Shown: piece by piece, positions 34,401-49,400 of the stretch | Numbering within the stretch: the first letter of the stretch is position 1 | Layout of the letters: each line of letters opens with the position of its first letter | DNA from: Montifringilla adamsi | Lineage: Eukaryota; Chordata; Aves; Passeriformes; Passeridae | Direction: 5' to 3' | Length of the DNA: 64,000 nucleotides | Assembly: GCA_017590115.1 (NCBI GenBank) | Contig: JAGGNK010003335.1 | Location: 11,284,286-11,348,285 of the forward strand | Position numbers and translations under genes: made by a program | Notes under the pieces: model-generated | The model's input: only the letters and a program-made list of their open reading frames with translations | The model's database searches: none | What the model was told of the DNA's origin: nothing

Positions 34401-37400
34401 ACAGTTATCCCTCTGTCCATGTAGGAGTTTGCACAAAGCAGCATTCAAGCAACTCCAGCTCAATTTTATTTGGCATAAGGATAGCAAAGATCTTGGAACT
34501 GGGAGATATAAACAGCAGAAACAAGAATGAAATCCCCTTAAGTCTGAAAGGGGACACAGAAGGTAATTGTTAAAACAGAATAAAATTTCTGGACTTAATC
34601 TTGGATTCTCAGCATGAGAATTCCTGCTGTCAGATCCTGATGTATGATTTTATTCAACTTTGTGTCTAAAGAGAGCATAAGCTACATGACTGAATAAATA
34701 ATCAGCAAGCTCCCAGAACCTATCTATATTACAGCAAGCATGTAAGAACACAGCAGCAGTTTGGAACAACAGCAATTAAGGTTTTACAAATTCATTTATG
34801 CTGAATACACCTCAAGCTTCTGTTTCTGCTATTTTCTTTACTGTACATACAAATGTAAACCAAGCCCATCTTTATTTCCCACATGTATGGAAAAAACAAC
34901 CCCAAAGCTCCAGGATTTGCAGCTTCCAGCACACTGGGTCCCTTGTCCAAAGCAAGGAAGGCAGGGAACTGAATGGAAAGGTTCTGCTTGTTTTTATAAC
35001 CCCTCCTTCAGCATTTGTTTGAGAGACTTGATGGAGACTTGGGAGGGGGAAGCATAAAATGAAGTATTTCCTTAATTTCTTAGAGCAAAGAATTTAAGAA
35101 TGGAAAATGCTTGAAGAGATGCAAACTTAGTGTACAAAAATAAATGGCAGCATTGGCTATGCAAGAGCTCAGGGCACGTGGCTAAGGCAGCAGCAGGGCT
35201 GGAAGGGGGAAACGGAAGGAAAACAAAGGAAATTAAGTAATGCCAAGAGAAAAAAGGTGCAGTTAAGCCTCTCTAAGTACAGAAACATGCTTGACTTCTA
35301 AACCCCTCCTGCAGAAAAGTTATTGTTCCCAGCAACTAGGAGAATGCTCTTTTACAAATGCCAAGCTGAGATCTAATGGAATGAACCGCTCCAAACCAAA
35401 GCATCTTAGAGCCACATTTAATTCAGGAACAAATGTAAACTTGAAGGAGAAAAAAAACCCCCTCACTGTTGTATAGTTTGGCATCATTCCAGGTCACTTA
35501 AAAATAACCATTTCTAAAAAGGTGGAAATACAGTTTTATTCTTCCTTTCCCATGTTTTCTATGGCCCTCATTCCTTGCCCTACCCATGATTCCTGTGACC
35601 TTTGCAGCAAAAAAATAATTTATGTCCAGATGTGAAGGGAAAAAGTGACTAGCTTGATTGCCAAGACTTCCTGTGATTGATATAAATTTAATATCCGAGG
35701 ACACTTCCCGACACCAGGGGGGGCTCTCTGATTAGTTTATCCTGGGCAGCTTCCAGGGAATCGTGCTGGATCGCATGGACAGGCTGCTCTGCAAACAAAC
35801 GGCCGTGCAACGCTCGGGGCTGACAGAAAGGAACTTCTCCGGCAGGGCTGAGAACCTCCCTCATCTGCCAGACTACATCTGGTTCACCCCAAATCGTTCA
35901 CTGAGACCCTGCACCACCGGAATCTCGTGACAAGAACATCTACAGAAACTTCTGACACGGACACAGATACTAAGCAGGAAAGTGTATTTTGAAAGTTACA
36001 TCCAAAATAAGGGTACAGCAATGAAGGGGTGGACATGAACATCACAAACTGTTACAAGTCTTCTGTGTCTTACATTTAAGACTATTAAAACAGATTAATG
36101 ACAACAGATTCTTTTTATTCTTTATTGTACCCCTCCCAAGTGATTTCAGTATAAATTTACATTTTAAAAAAACAAAATTGTTTTCAAAAGCCAAGAGAGG
36201 GCACTGTCACATCTCTATGGAACAAGCAACACTGCAACAGCAAGCAAAAAGCTTTTAATTTTCTTGCAACTTTAAATGTTTGCATCTGCAATTTACAGCA
36301 ACACTGAACAGGTAGCTCAAGTATGAGACTGAATTCCTCTTAAGTGAATAAATGGACATTGCTAATAAAGTCAGTGGGTAATAGCTGTAAATACTTAACC
36401 ATCTCCAACTGCAGCAGAAAAAAACCCATTTCCCCTTAAATGTTTTACATGCATTTTTTTAACTATCATATGACATATATTGAAAATTAATTGTTGTAGC
36501 ATGTACCCTGAAAACCTACTTTGTCCACAATTTTGTCTGCATTTTTCAAATAATTTAATAAATGGTAAATAACTTCAAATTTTTTTTTAAGTTACATTTT
36601 GAGATTTGTACATTTGAGGTAAAGATATCATCTGGGTGCAGGTGGCATACCCTACAGTGTGCAAAAAAAAAAAAAAAAAAAGCAAGGGGAGGGAGAGGAG
36701 TATTGAACACATCTCACTTGTGTGATTTTGAGGTAAGAATGATGTCTAGCTGGTATTAGGGAGAATAGGCAGCAAGAGAGGACAAGAAGTTCTGTACCTC
36801 CTCATATAAAAGTCAGATCAGAGAATCTGCGAAGGTACAGCCAAAACACCCATCAGTATCTGCCACTTCCAACATTTACAGTTGCAACAGTCTGAGAGCT
36901 CTTGAACTTTCAGGCATGAAGAGGATAAAAATCCTACGGATCTGAGATTGTCCTCATCACTTTGCTTTGAAACAGAGAAATGAAAGGCAGCTTGTGGACG
37001 GCCTGCATGAAAATAAAACCTTACAGACTGCAGGAACCCTTCACAGATGAACCCTCCACACACAAACCAGGCAGACTAAGAGCAGCCCTGTCTTCCTCCT
37101 CTCTATCAGCAGATACTGAACGTAACCGACAATGTGGACATAAATACACATGACCACTAGTAAGTGATAAATGTATCTGCAGAAAACTTCTATTTGTGTT
37201 TCATTTCAACAGACTCCAACAGATATATCTGCCTACTCTGCTCAGGCTTCTGATTTTACACAACACATGAATCAAGCTGTAACACTCAGGACAATATCGA
37301 TGGCTATGAAGTATATTCTACTCTCAGTAACATATTAGTGCTTCATCACTGTTAGGTTTTCTTTTTCCCCCTATAAAATAGCCACAAAATAATTACTGAA

Positions 37401-40400
37401 AAATATTTTTTTTCTATTCCAGACTAAGAAATTATTTTTAAAATTACTCTTATGCTGGCAAAATAAAATCGTTGTACTTCCACCCAAGATGCTAATAAAA
37501 AATTAAATAAACACTACATCCTGAATAGAAATGTTTGTTTTAGAGTGAAGATTTTTCATTGCTCAGGACTACAAGATGTTCTCTACAGATTCATATACTC
37601 TAACTGAAGTCAATTATCTGTTAGGAGATTACAATCACTTATACACAAGTATAACTGTACTGCTTCCAGTAATAGCTTCCAATTGGTAACATTACAATTA
37701 CTTTTGTTGTGCCTGAACTAATTATCCACATCAATCATTGCTGGTTCCACACTGAAAAAGAATCCCACCCTAATTCTCTCTACAGCATACACTAATCAGA
37801 AACTCTTTGGAAACATGGATATGGGGACACAAGGCTCTGCATATAGTCAGCAACATAAATGGAAGAGCATTTTCTCAGCTAATGTCTACTCTAAAATTAA
37901 CCCTCAAACAACATTTCATAACAATGATTTAAATACACTGCCAGCAAACTTGCTAAAGGAAAAGATGCAACAGTTTTTGTTTATGTGATTTAACACTTTG
38001 GTGAGAACTCAGGATGCAGCATAAAGCACTAGAAGGAGTAAATATTGCACTGCCCATGGTCTTCCCTAAAGAACATCACACAGATACTTCCACTTCATGC
38101 TCCCCCACAGACAGCATCTTCTCGATCTTCCACATTTTTTCTATGGTCAGTGGTGTTCTGTTCCCTCACCACACTGACAATACATTCAAGTCATGAAATC
38201 ACAACTCATAGAGGAAGCTTGCAGTTCATGGCCAGATTTTGAGAGCAATGTTCTTTGATAATCATTCATCAGGAAAGGAATAGTGTTACACATCGAATTT
38301 TCAGATCTTCAAATATCAAATAAACTCAGCAGTTTGTACGACTGCTCAAATACCAGCAGTTTCTTAAACACGCAGAAACCTTTCAACAGCATGTGCACAG
38401 CTAACCTGCACTTGGAAAAATAGAAGGTATGAGAAAAGAAGGTATTTATAGGCTAAAGATAATGATAGATTAATAAGTATCTATCCATATTTTCAGAATG
38501 GAACATACTTGAAAACATATTAAGGAATCAGAAAGCCTAACAGATCTTTGCCAATGCTTCTGCACAAATGTAAGGAAAGCCTTGAATATGCCCTGGGGCG
38601 AGAGTCAGAGCACTCCATTAAAGGCACGGTCAGGATTAGAGCTGCCATTGATGTGGGTGGCGTCACCCAGGGCACAGCTCAACTCTGGGCATCACATCCA
38701 CAGAAGATTTGTGAAATGCCAGGTCTAATCTTATGACAACTAAAATAACCAGAAGCCACAGAGAGGGAACATTACAACAGTTTCTTTATAGTGATGATAA
38801 AGGTATTGGATTGGACAGGGTGAGCCTAATTAGAAACACTTCTCAAGCCTCTGGGAAGCTGCCCACTGTGCTGAGGGACTCAGCCACAGGAACAAGAAAC
38901 CTGGCTACACACTTAAATTTTTTTGAATGTATTATTTCAAACCAATTACAATATCATGTATACATGGGACTCCTATGTGTATAATATTCTGCCTTTAACT
39001 ATTACTCCAAGGACACCACTGGTTATGCACCTTCTGTTTTCCTTTTTTTTAATTTTACAACTGGGAACACTAAAATACTAAAAGCTGAGATGAGAAACTT
39101 TGTAGATTTTACCACCGTTAACAGTTTCCAATGAAACACCATTCTGCAAATATCTGCATAAGGACTAAGCACAAAAGCATAAAAATTCAAGCTTTACTCA
39201 TGTGTATGTACCATACATCCAGTATGAACATTAATGCTATTCAAACAAACAGCAGTATTGAAGAATTTTTTATTTTTAAAAAAAATTAGTCTATTAGAGC
39301 AGGCAGGCTCTGGATAAACAGAGGGCAAGAGAAATTCTGTTACTGTACAGAAATATGAAGTGTGGTGCCAAAGTCTTACAAGAAGCAAATATTTTAACCT
39401 TTTGTTATTTAATGTGCCAAAACAGACACAACATGATTTTATCTTTTGAATAACATTTAACATTATCTCTTAAATAGTGAGTCTCACATACTAGTTTATT
39501 CTCATGTTTTTAGTAATTTTGTTAGCAGTTTCCTTATTTTTAGAAAGTCATCTCTGTGTTTCCTGTGACTTTCACAGTGAATAAAGGCAAAGCACACTTT
39601 AAATATGGTCATGACAGAACAGATGTTACTGACTCTGAATCAAATCTCATCACCTCAATTGGTGACATCGCAAAGGAGACCATCACAGAACAGTCCTTAC
39701 ATTCCACATGGACAAGCCCCAGTAAGGAAACTATTCCACAGCTCTGTGCTGGTGCTTTTTGAATCTGAGTGGACTGCATTATTCAACCAGAAAGGTTCAT
39801 AAAAGGCATAAAATAGTTAAGAAAGCATTAGATTACAGCACAAGGAAGTTTGCTTGAACTGAACAGAGAAGAACACACACACAGTTCATTTATTTACCTT
39901 TCCAATCTCTACCTAAACATCCCACCATTTCTATGGAAAGGCACCCAGGTGACAACTGCAGTGCTTTCTCTCAGGGATGGGGTGTTACCAGCACGGAGGT
40001 AGCTCCAGGTAAAGCTCTGAGCCAAGCCTGCAGTAAGTCACCCCTGGAGCTGGGCCAGCTCCCTGCCCCTGCAGTTCAAGTGCCACCTTTGTCTCCCAGC
40101 AGCTGATTTTCCCACCAGTTCCCTCTTGGCTGAGAAGCCACAGTCATCCACTAAGACAAGAAAGTGACCATGAGTGACAGCTCACATGATCCATGGCACA
40201 TGTTTTAGGAGTATTATCCAAATGCAAGAGCAGCAATTTGTGCTCAGATTTCCCAGAAAACATTAGAGGGGCTGACAACTTAAGGCAAAATGACACTAAC
40301 ATAATGTAGAATTGATTCTAGACATTAGAGATTATAGCTGTATTTGTTTTTTAAAAGAGTGAAGGATTGAATGCACTATATAATGAGCCAAGTGAACATT

Positions 40401-43400
40401 CACCATCTGGAGAAGAGACAAGGCAGGCCCTGGCAATATTTTCACAATACAGGTATCTAGAAGACCCCCACCCACAGACACACACGCAATTAAGATGAAG
40501 CCCTCAGAGAGGAGTGAACACCACCTCATCTCACCATTTAACTCCTGTGAGTCATGCATCTGAACTATTTTTAGTATCTAGATTAAAAGGTTTCTGTAAA
40601 GGAGGGGTGGAAATAGAGGGAAAGCTAAAGAGAATGCAAAGCAGCTGCTTTAATGTTAAATGATCCTTTTTTAAATTGCATGCACAAGTTAGTTTCAACT
40701 ACTGAGAACACACAGTAAATAAAAAAGCTACGCAACTTGCCCGAGTACAGGATACATCTCCCCCACTCCCAGGTGTAGGAATCTTGGCATCTATTAAACT
40801 GTTAATTAGTTTCCAGAAACACTTTTGCCAATTAAAAAAATCATTTAATACTTATCCATCTGGGCATGAAATACTTTCAACAGAGCATTTGAATTGGTGA
40901 GCTAAAAAAGAACTGATCCCAACCCGCACAGCGCCGCCTCCCAAACCACCAGAGGCCAGGGCACGGAGCAAGAAGCACCCCATAACCAGGGGCAGCATCT
41001 CTCAACTTCACTTGTTTCTGTGAGCATCCCCTCCTTCAGGCTCTGAGGCATTCCAGATGATCACTGGTCCAAACTTGTTCTCCAACAAACGGAAAGGATT
41101 TAATACAAAGTCAAAAAGAAAAATGCATTTCAGGATCAGATTTAAAAATGCATTTCGGGATAAGATTTCACTACCCTATGACACTGTCTCTCTTGTTATC
41201 TTAGAGCTCAATGTGCCGATTGGTTCACAGACAGAGGACATCATTTATCCACCTGTTATCCCAAACAATACAATGGATATTCAGGAATCTGTGCACCTAA
41301 TGCTATTAACAATTATTCAGAGAAGGCATTAATCGCCTTCCAAATAAAGATGGTGCTGCTCTTCCCTTCAGTGAACGCATGTATTCCATCTCAGCCAGCC
41401 TCTCTCCCCTTGCTGGGTGAGGACAAACTAACTAAAAAACATGTAACAAACTTAATGCATTTTCATTTTGCTCCTGTCAGTAATGTCACTTTTGTTATAA
41501 AACATGCAGCTTAGATTTAGAGCCTTACAGATAAAACATATGGATACCAAATAGGAAGCCAGGAGTCCACATTCAACAAAGAAACAGATGGGGACCCATC
41601 TGCCAAAATGTCTGGTGAAATACCTCAGGTTACAGAGAGGTAACAGCACGACATTAGTGCTGTTGACCGTTTGAAGTTCCTTATTTTTCAGGACTCCTCA
41701 GAACCATTACAAATATGACACCAGTCATTTAAGTCCATGAATGCCAGGTATTATTCCAGACCTTCCATGCAAGGAGCAGTCATACTCCTCCTGGCCAATG
41801 ATACAATCTTCATTATATACAGTAGGATTTGAAATACATTTTCAGCTTTTCAAGTTCAGTTTCATAATTTATGTGGCAGATGTGCAAGGCAAACTGCACA
41901 GAAAGAGATAAGCCAAGAAAAACATCCTGATGGCCACAAATGAATTACAACTTGTGGGAGGAAGGAACTATAAAGCTATTTCCTGTGCCTTACAACTTCT
42001 AATCACAAAAGACGACCAAGTAAACAAAATAGCCCCAAATCCACCACACACACTGTCAAAAAGAACAGTGACTTTAAAAATTAAATTGCAGCCTGTTAGA
42101 GAATACAGATCTCTCACTTACAGAAACCAACACTGCACCTTACTGAAGTCTTCCCTTTCAAAGTTTCCCCATATCAGAAGTTCCCAAATGCAGAATGCCA
42201 TATCCTAAATGGTTTTGTAATCTCTTGCTACAGCTGAATTATTTTTTGCAGATGTTGGAAACATGAGAACATGGCAGTTTTAAAGCATATTTGTGCAAGG
42301 AACAAACACTTCCTCCCCCACTTGATTTAAGACTGATTTCACCTCTCCTACTGCAGATTCCCTGCAGTATGTCAGTGTTAATACTTTCATACTCTTACAT
42401 AAAACAATTCCTTTTGGTTCAGCCACAGATACATGGCTGCTTTATGTATCTTATTATGTGGTAGTAAATAACTTTTCAAACTCATCAAGAATTTTGCCAT
42501 GTTGATAACATTGATTGTGAGTTTGTATCACCTCTATACAAAGTATACCTTCATTTAAAGTTCTGACCCATTTCTTTATTTCCCCATTTTTAATGGGAAA
42601 TTTTCATTCCAAACACCCACCCTCACATTCTTCAGTTACCATCCTGTAAACTTTACCCATTATAGACTACCTTCCCTTCAAATGAATATTTCTGCAGTTC
42701 CATTTTTGAAGGCTTAATAGTGTTGTCATTTTATTATACTTAATACAAAAAACATTATTTAAAAGGTAACTCACAAAAATAAATGCGACGCTCCAGCAAG
42801 AAGAGTGAATCAAAATATTTCCTTTTAATGTACATAATAAGAGCACCATAATACTATTTCCACTGTTTTTCAGTATTAGTTTTTAGGTCACATTTTTGCT
42901 GAAATTGGAGGACAATTACACACAAAGCATTCTTGTGACAAATCCGATTAAACTTAAGCATGAAAACCAATTTCACAAACAAGTGGGAAAAAAGCTGCCA
43001 TTGAGGCCACACTTGACACATTGGTGGGACAGTGACACACTGAACAGTAAGTCTGGTTTTGATCCAGACATAAAAACGATGCTGCTACTGCCCTGTGCAG
43101 GTTTTCAGTCTCCTTGCCTCTTGTGAGCTTCCATCTGGCACATCAGATTAGAGTCACTGCTTTGCAGCTCCTATTCCTGTGGATTTAATCTCTTTCAAAG
43201 TTCAACACGCTATGGTCACACAACAGCAGCTGTATAGTCCAAAAAGAAATGGACACATGCAATTTGTGTAACCTTTTGTAACTGCAGAACTAAAGAGACT
43301 TCCAGATGCATGCTGTGACTCAATTTACTATTGCTCAATCCTCACACTTATTTTGCTACTCTGCTCCTTACACTTCAGGTATTTTCTTCTGTAACAAACA

Positions 43401-46400
43401 AGCTGCAACAATTTTAACTTTTTTTTTAGACTTAAGTACCTCTCGTTACAGAATTCACATTATACTTCAACCTTCAAGAATCAGCAAATGCAATCACAAA
43501 TTTTCCACCACGTGATTTATCTTTAATTTTTCCCTATTTGTGATCCAGTCAGGTAACATGACTCCTACTGGAAACAAAGGTTTAATCAAGTAGGACAGAG
43601 TGTAAGTGAAATCTAAGAAAAAAACCAACTTCTGTAGAATGCTTTTTATATAAATAAAATACTAGCACAAAAATGTCAATCCCAGTAAACCCTGGTAGAC
43701 AATTACAACATAAAACGAAAATTTAAATACATTATTTTGGGGAAAGAGACACTTCTACCCATAGCTTACACTCTCCAATCAACTGTGTTTCTTTGGGCTT
43801 CATAGAATTCATATAACTTTGAGGGTAACTTTCCCTGAAGATAAAAAGCTGGTTTCATATATAAAGCTGTTCACAAGGTGTGATCTAAGTCCTCCTCCAA
43901 AAGAGTAGCAAGTGCTACTTCCTTCCTTTTATGCACACAGAATTGAGAGACGCATTCAAGCCCACACCTCAAGTAATTTAAGAAATCTTCAACAGATAAA
44001 GAGACTCACAAGTGCTCCCAGTCACTGAGTTTTCAGGGTTAGGGCACAATATTTTGATGCTGAGAGAAAAATATTTACAAGAAGGATAAGGTTCTATCCT
44101 TTCAAAACAACAAACAAAAGGGGTAAAAGTTTTCAGAAGACAAGGAAGTTGTACCTACGCTCAGCATGAGGCACTGGTGAGCTCTGAAGCTGTGCAACTT
44201 CAACTCACTCATGTACCTGAGACTTCCTATTTCTGACCACAAAAAATTTAGAGTAACCTTGAATGGAGGCAGAAGATAGGGAGGAGAAAGAAAAAAACCA
44301 AACCACCAACTTCACAGTAAAAATAATACTAACAGTAGGTACGACACTCCACACCCTCCCAAATATTCTGTAGTGACCTCTGTAAACTTGAGGAAGTACC
44401 TCAAGCTTTCAGAATTTCAGAAGATGTGGCATTGGTGATTTAAGATGATCCCCAAAAGGTACCACTGCTTTGATAAGCCCCACTCACCCTCTAAAGCACC
44501 TGCAGTTCTGTGTTCTTTGTAGCCACTCACTCACTACTCATGGGAAATGTGTTCACCAAAAACTTCATACGAGTTTTCTGACACCATGAAGATCCTGTAC
44601 AAGTTCTAAGCTCACAGTAATGCACCAAGTGGCCAAGGAAACCTCCTGATGCCATATACGCTTGAAGTGTATTAGCTGAATAGTTACAGGTAAGAGATTT
44701 TACTTGGAAAAGCAGGAACATTGCACAGGAGACAGTGCGCCTGTGAACAGCACAGATCAATTCAGCGACACTAATCACAATGAATTCTAAATAATCCACA
44801 CTTTCCCTACTCAAAGAACTGTTTCAATTATTTGTCAGTTGACAGAGTTTTTGGTGAGGACAGAAGAATGAACATGCAGTTATATGGAGTTTAGTATTGC
44901 CAAAAACCAACACCCCAACATTAATGGGCCATGCTTAATGATCCTCGTAGTTTCAGCTATCCCCTCATTGCAAGCTGAGTGCCATTAAAACATTGCCCTA
45001 ATTCCAGATTTATTACAAATTAAGCATTACTCTAAACACATGCTTGCTGTTCCACCAGGGAGGGCTGAAAAAAATTTAAACAATGCAAGCACTGAAGCTT
45101 TTAACACACAATCCGATCACTCTCTGCTGCCGTATCACCACTCTGGCACCATGACATCCCAGGCGCCCCTGTACTTTGCAATATCAATTGCCTTCTGTGA
45201 TCATTTTTGAGGAATAAACCTGAGTACAGGTAACTCCTCTAAGCCAACAGTAAGCACCTGTTACAAGCTCTTCTCTGATCAGATTCAGGGGCAAAGTACA
45301 GTAACATGAACAGGTCAGTCTGGAGTCCCACTCGAAGTGTTGCATCCAGAGGTTCAATTCCCACCAGCTCCTCTCCCTGGCCCTTCAGGCTGCAGGCAGC
45401 CAGGGTCAGACAACAGCACCCCAACTGCACATAAATCACACACACTGAACATACCAAACCTTCTACAACACAAGCTGCTCTCTATCCCCAGCACCCAGAC
45501 TGCCTGCGAAGGGCTTGCAGCTTCCTCCTGCCTTTAACTACACAGCCATGACTCCATACAGCTCCCCATTCCACCTGTGGGGTAACAAAGTATTACAACA
45601 CATTACTTAGGAAAGCCTGGGACATGTATCTCATCAACACAAGCATGATCCAAGTAGCAGGTGAAGCAACTAAACCAGAAAACCTTCAACTGCACTTTTA
45701 ATATGGCCTTGTGCCCTGAAAAATATCCTAAGGCTGAGGCAGAAGCTGAACTGCACTTCTGAGCAGGAAAAAGGAAGAGGAAACAACAGCTTATACAAAA
45801 TAATCAAATTGCAGGTTCATAAGCCGTTGTTTTCCTTCATTTATGCAAATGTCCTGCAATGGAATTGCTAAGCAGGAGGTATTCAGGAGGAGTGAGATCA
45901 CTACCTTTATCCTGGCTATGATAAAGTGAAGTGCATTATCATTTACTAAGCCTATTTCTAAGCTTACAGGAATTAATTCTACAGTTGCTGTTTGCAAAAA
46001 GACCCAAAATGCACCACCACAACATCAGATTCAGACCTTTTATTTCTGGAAAATAATCAAAATAAAACCAGAAAATGAATATCGATGTCACTACAGAGAA
46101 GTTGATTTCAAAAGATGCCCATTATATTGTGAAAAGATTAAAGGCAAGTATGCAGTGATAATTCTGCAGAATAAGCTGGGAGCATCCAAGATTTTACAGG
46201 TAGAGAACAAATACAGTCCTCTTCCTGAATTTGCTCTGTCCTCAGGACTTTAGTCCTGAAGTGCCAGCTCCTAGGAATAGCACAATTATTTACTTTTCCA
46301 ACAGTAAGTTAAAAAAACCCAAACACTCAAACAAAAAACCCCAAATACTTTCCTACTTCAGATCCTTCATCTGTTAATAAACCTGAATTACCACATTTCT

Positions 46401-49400
46401 TCTCTGCCACAAATTTATCCAAGAATAAAAAGCAGTCACCATAATCCTAAATAGACTAAAATTGCTTAATACCAATTGTCTTTAGTCATTCTGCTTTCCA
46501 GGGAGGTAGGTTACAACCTTGCAGCTTTTCTGTTGCTGTATTAAGCAGCTGGACAAAGAAATTTTGGTTAATAGTTAATGACAGGGTCCTTCCAGAGCTA
46601 TTCAGAGCTGAGTATCTGAAAATGGGCACGAGCAGTAAGAACACACCGTTCGGAATAAGTATTGCAACAGCAATGTCATATTAATGTTATTTCATTAAAA
46701 TTTTTAGGTTGGTATCTCACATTAACTAAAAAGCTTGGCAAACAAAACACCACAAGTTCATAAACGCGCACTTTGACTGAAAGCAAGTGTTCTTTTGTGA
46801 AATGAATCTGGTCAATTACAGACAAATTAACTTTCACATTTCCAAGCCATGTTTATTTGTGGAGGATAATGATGTTTCCTCCCCTTTCATAGGTATCCCT
46901 TTGTTAAACTGGTTTCTCCAGGAGATCAAGTAACTCGTGTCCTAAAAAGGTAACAGGAGCTGTTCCGTTTGCCTCAGAGACCCAGTTTCTGGTTCCTGAC
47001 CACACAGAGATGGTAATTTCAAATGACGCTGTGTATTTGCAACAAACAAATTTCACAACGCTTCAACATGGGCACTATTTATTTATTTACTCACTAATGG
47101 TAAGATCACTGGATTTTTCTGAGCTAATGTCTGCAGCAACAGGAGTTACAGTTACTGTGTAATTAACAAAAAAACAACACTGGCAGTCTAAAGGCTGAGG
47201 CTGCACTTGCCAATTAGGAGTCTATTAGCACTATGTTTTCAAGCTGTCTCAAGAAATGCAATCATCTGTTTGGTAGCAAGGAGAGCTAGAACACTGTGAT
47301 ACAAGTTAACTTATTTAGACAATTAATACCTCTGAACAGAGAGTTTCCCCCCCACACTTCACATGATCATATAGAGAAACAGTTTAAATAATTCAGTAAT
47401 TGTCAAAACAAGGAATAATTTAAAGTGACAGCAATCTTTAAGATATCAGCTCTATTTGTAGATGTAAGTTACCAAGACTAATTTATTTTTCAGAAGATGC
47501 ATTCACCTACTGCAACTCAAAATTATCTAAGGTTATCAAAAGGCTTCTTCTCTTCACATCCCAAATGGTCTTAGAGAACCTTTCAACTGAGTAGTTTGGC
47601 AGGATGCAAAACACACACCTCCAAAAAATCACACAGGGAGGTATTTGTTTACTAAGTATAAAGTAATGTCTTGAGAGGAAACACTGAGCACAGTCTGCAA
47701 CCCACATTAGGATGATTCTAAACAGCTTGACAGGATGGGGAGAGTAACCACCAAGAAACATATTTATTGCTCTGACTCAGAATGGAGTAGAGAAAAAAAA
47801 ACATCCCTAACAAACTCCCAATAGGTCTCATTATTATTACAACAGATTAAAAAAAATGCAGGCCAGTCTCATTAAATAAGTTGAATATACACTAATATTT
47901 CTAATTGAATCCCAAATGAACCAGTTAATATCTATTAAGCATGCAGTCAACATTGAACTGGTCAGGACAGGATGAGGGGAGGAAAAAGTTCAACAACTTT
48001 GAGGTGGTTTCCTTATAACCCATAAACAGACCCTGACAACATTGGTGTCATGGTAGTTTCATTCCTAGTGGCAAACCTAACACCTCTAGAAAGATTTAAT
48101 CTATTTAAAGTAACAGTCTACACAGAATACCCACTTCTCCACTCTGATATAACCCAAATATACACCAACAGTATTTCTACTACAATAAGCTGCTGAAACT
48201 GAACTGAAAGCTTCTCATGTGAAGATCTGTTGGATCCTGAGATCAATTTGAACCTGAATCATTCCAAGTAGCCCCACACAAGTCACAAAACTGTATTTCA
48301 GTTTATATCCTTTCTCAGAAGTTTGTGACCCAAGAGTGGAACCAGAATATTGATCCTTACCCTCCCCATCACAACAGTGATACAAACAGAAAGGTTAGCA
48401 TGGGACCTTCAAGTTGTGATATATGATAGGAAAACAAACAAATTTAAACTTGCACCTAACAAACCACTAACAGTACGGTTTTAAATAAAAATATGTAGAA
48501 AGGTCTTATCATGGAAAAAGGCTCCACAGCCAACCTTCCTGTCCCTTCCCCATCACCACAAGTGTTTGTGATGCTGTGAGCAGCTGTTTGCAAAACGTGG
48601 CCAAAACAGTTATGAACCATAAAACCATTATGGGGCCTTTTTTAGCTGTTATCAGCAAGAGAGCACAAGCAAATACTGAACCACACACCAGCAGCACAAG
48701 GAAGGCAAAGACAGGGAATGGCCAGGTAAAAAAATGAGTTAGTTTTCTATTAGTAGAAAAATAATCTTAGAGTTCTTCAAGCTGCTTAGGAAATCACATG
48801 CTAAGGGTGTATTGCTCTCAACTTGTACTTTGCCCCCAGCCACTTATTCTTGCCCAAACACCATTCCTTCCTTTATGCCAGTACAAATATTTGTGTGACG
48901 ATGGAGTTAACTATACCAGGGAACCAATCCAGTGGAGAACTAAATTGGCAAAAACAACTGGTTAGTCAGAGATTCTCTCATCAAGAAGAAAGTCTGTAAG
49001 TGCCAGCAAAAGGGAGAGAAGTGTGCAGGCTGTGGCAGACAGGAGGCTGTGAAACCTCTTTCACCATCAGCCTACGCTGACACCGACTGTGAAACTACAA
49101 ACTCTGATTTCATGGCTTGGGTTATGTTTTCTTATTGGTGAAAGTGCTGACTGTGTTTGAGATTTCAGGGCAACTACAAGGGGAGATTTAACCCTGTGTC
49201 AAATGTCCTCCACTTATGTGAGAACTTTAGGGTCCCTCTCCTCTCCTTTCCCATCTCAACACGGCTTCCTCAAATGTGCAACACAATTGTATGGCAAAGT
49301 TTTGGGAACTACTCTAACTCAAACTCAGATAATCTAAAAAGTCCTTTTGGGAGAGAAAGAGCTTCCAGTTGGGTCTGTTCCTTTTTCCAATTTCTCACAC

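Noticed and set aside
24562..36681. Long A-runs as tails of processed pseudogenes or SINEs
   Set aside because: No recognisable retrocopy or SINE body precedes the A19 runs at 24562 and 36663; they are treated as simple repeats.
38540..38900. Possible degenerate transposon (GGGCATCACATCCACAGAAG region)
   Set aside because: Loosely reminiscent of CR1 internal sequence, but the block order does not follow any consensus I know; not supported.
41057..41332. 91-codon plus-strand frame over the 25-bp duplicated segment in intron 1
   Set aside because: The repeated [13 protein letters not shown] stretch arises from the tandem duplication; no homology is recognised and there are no exon signals.
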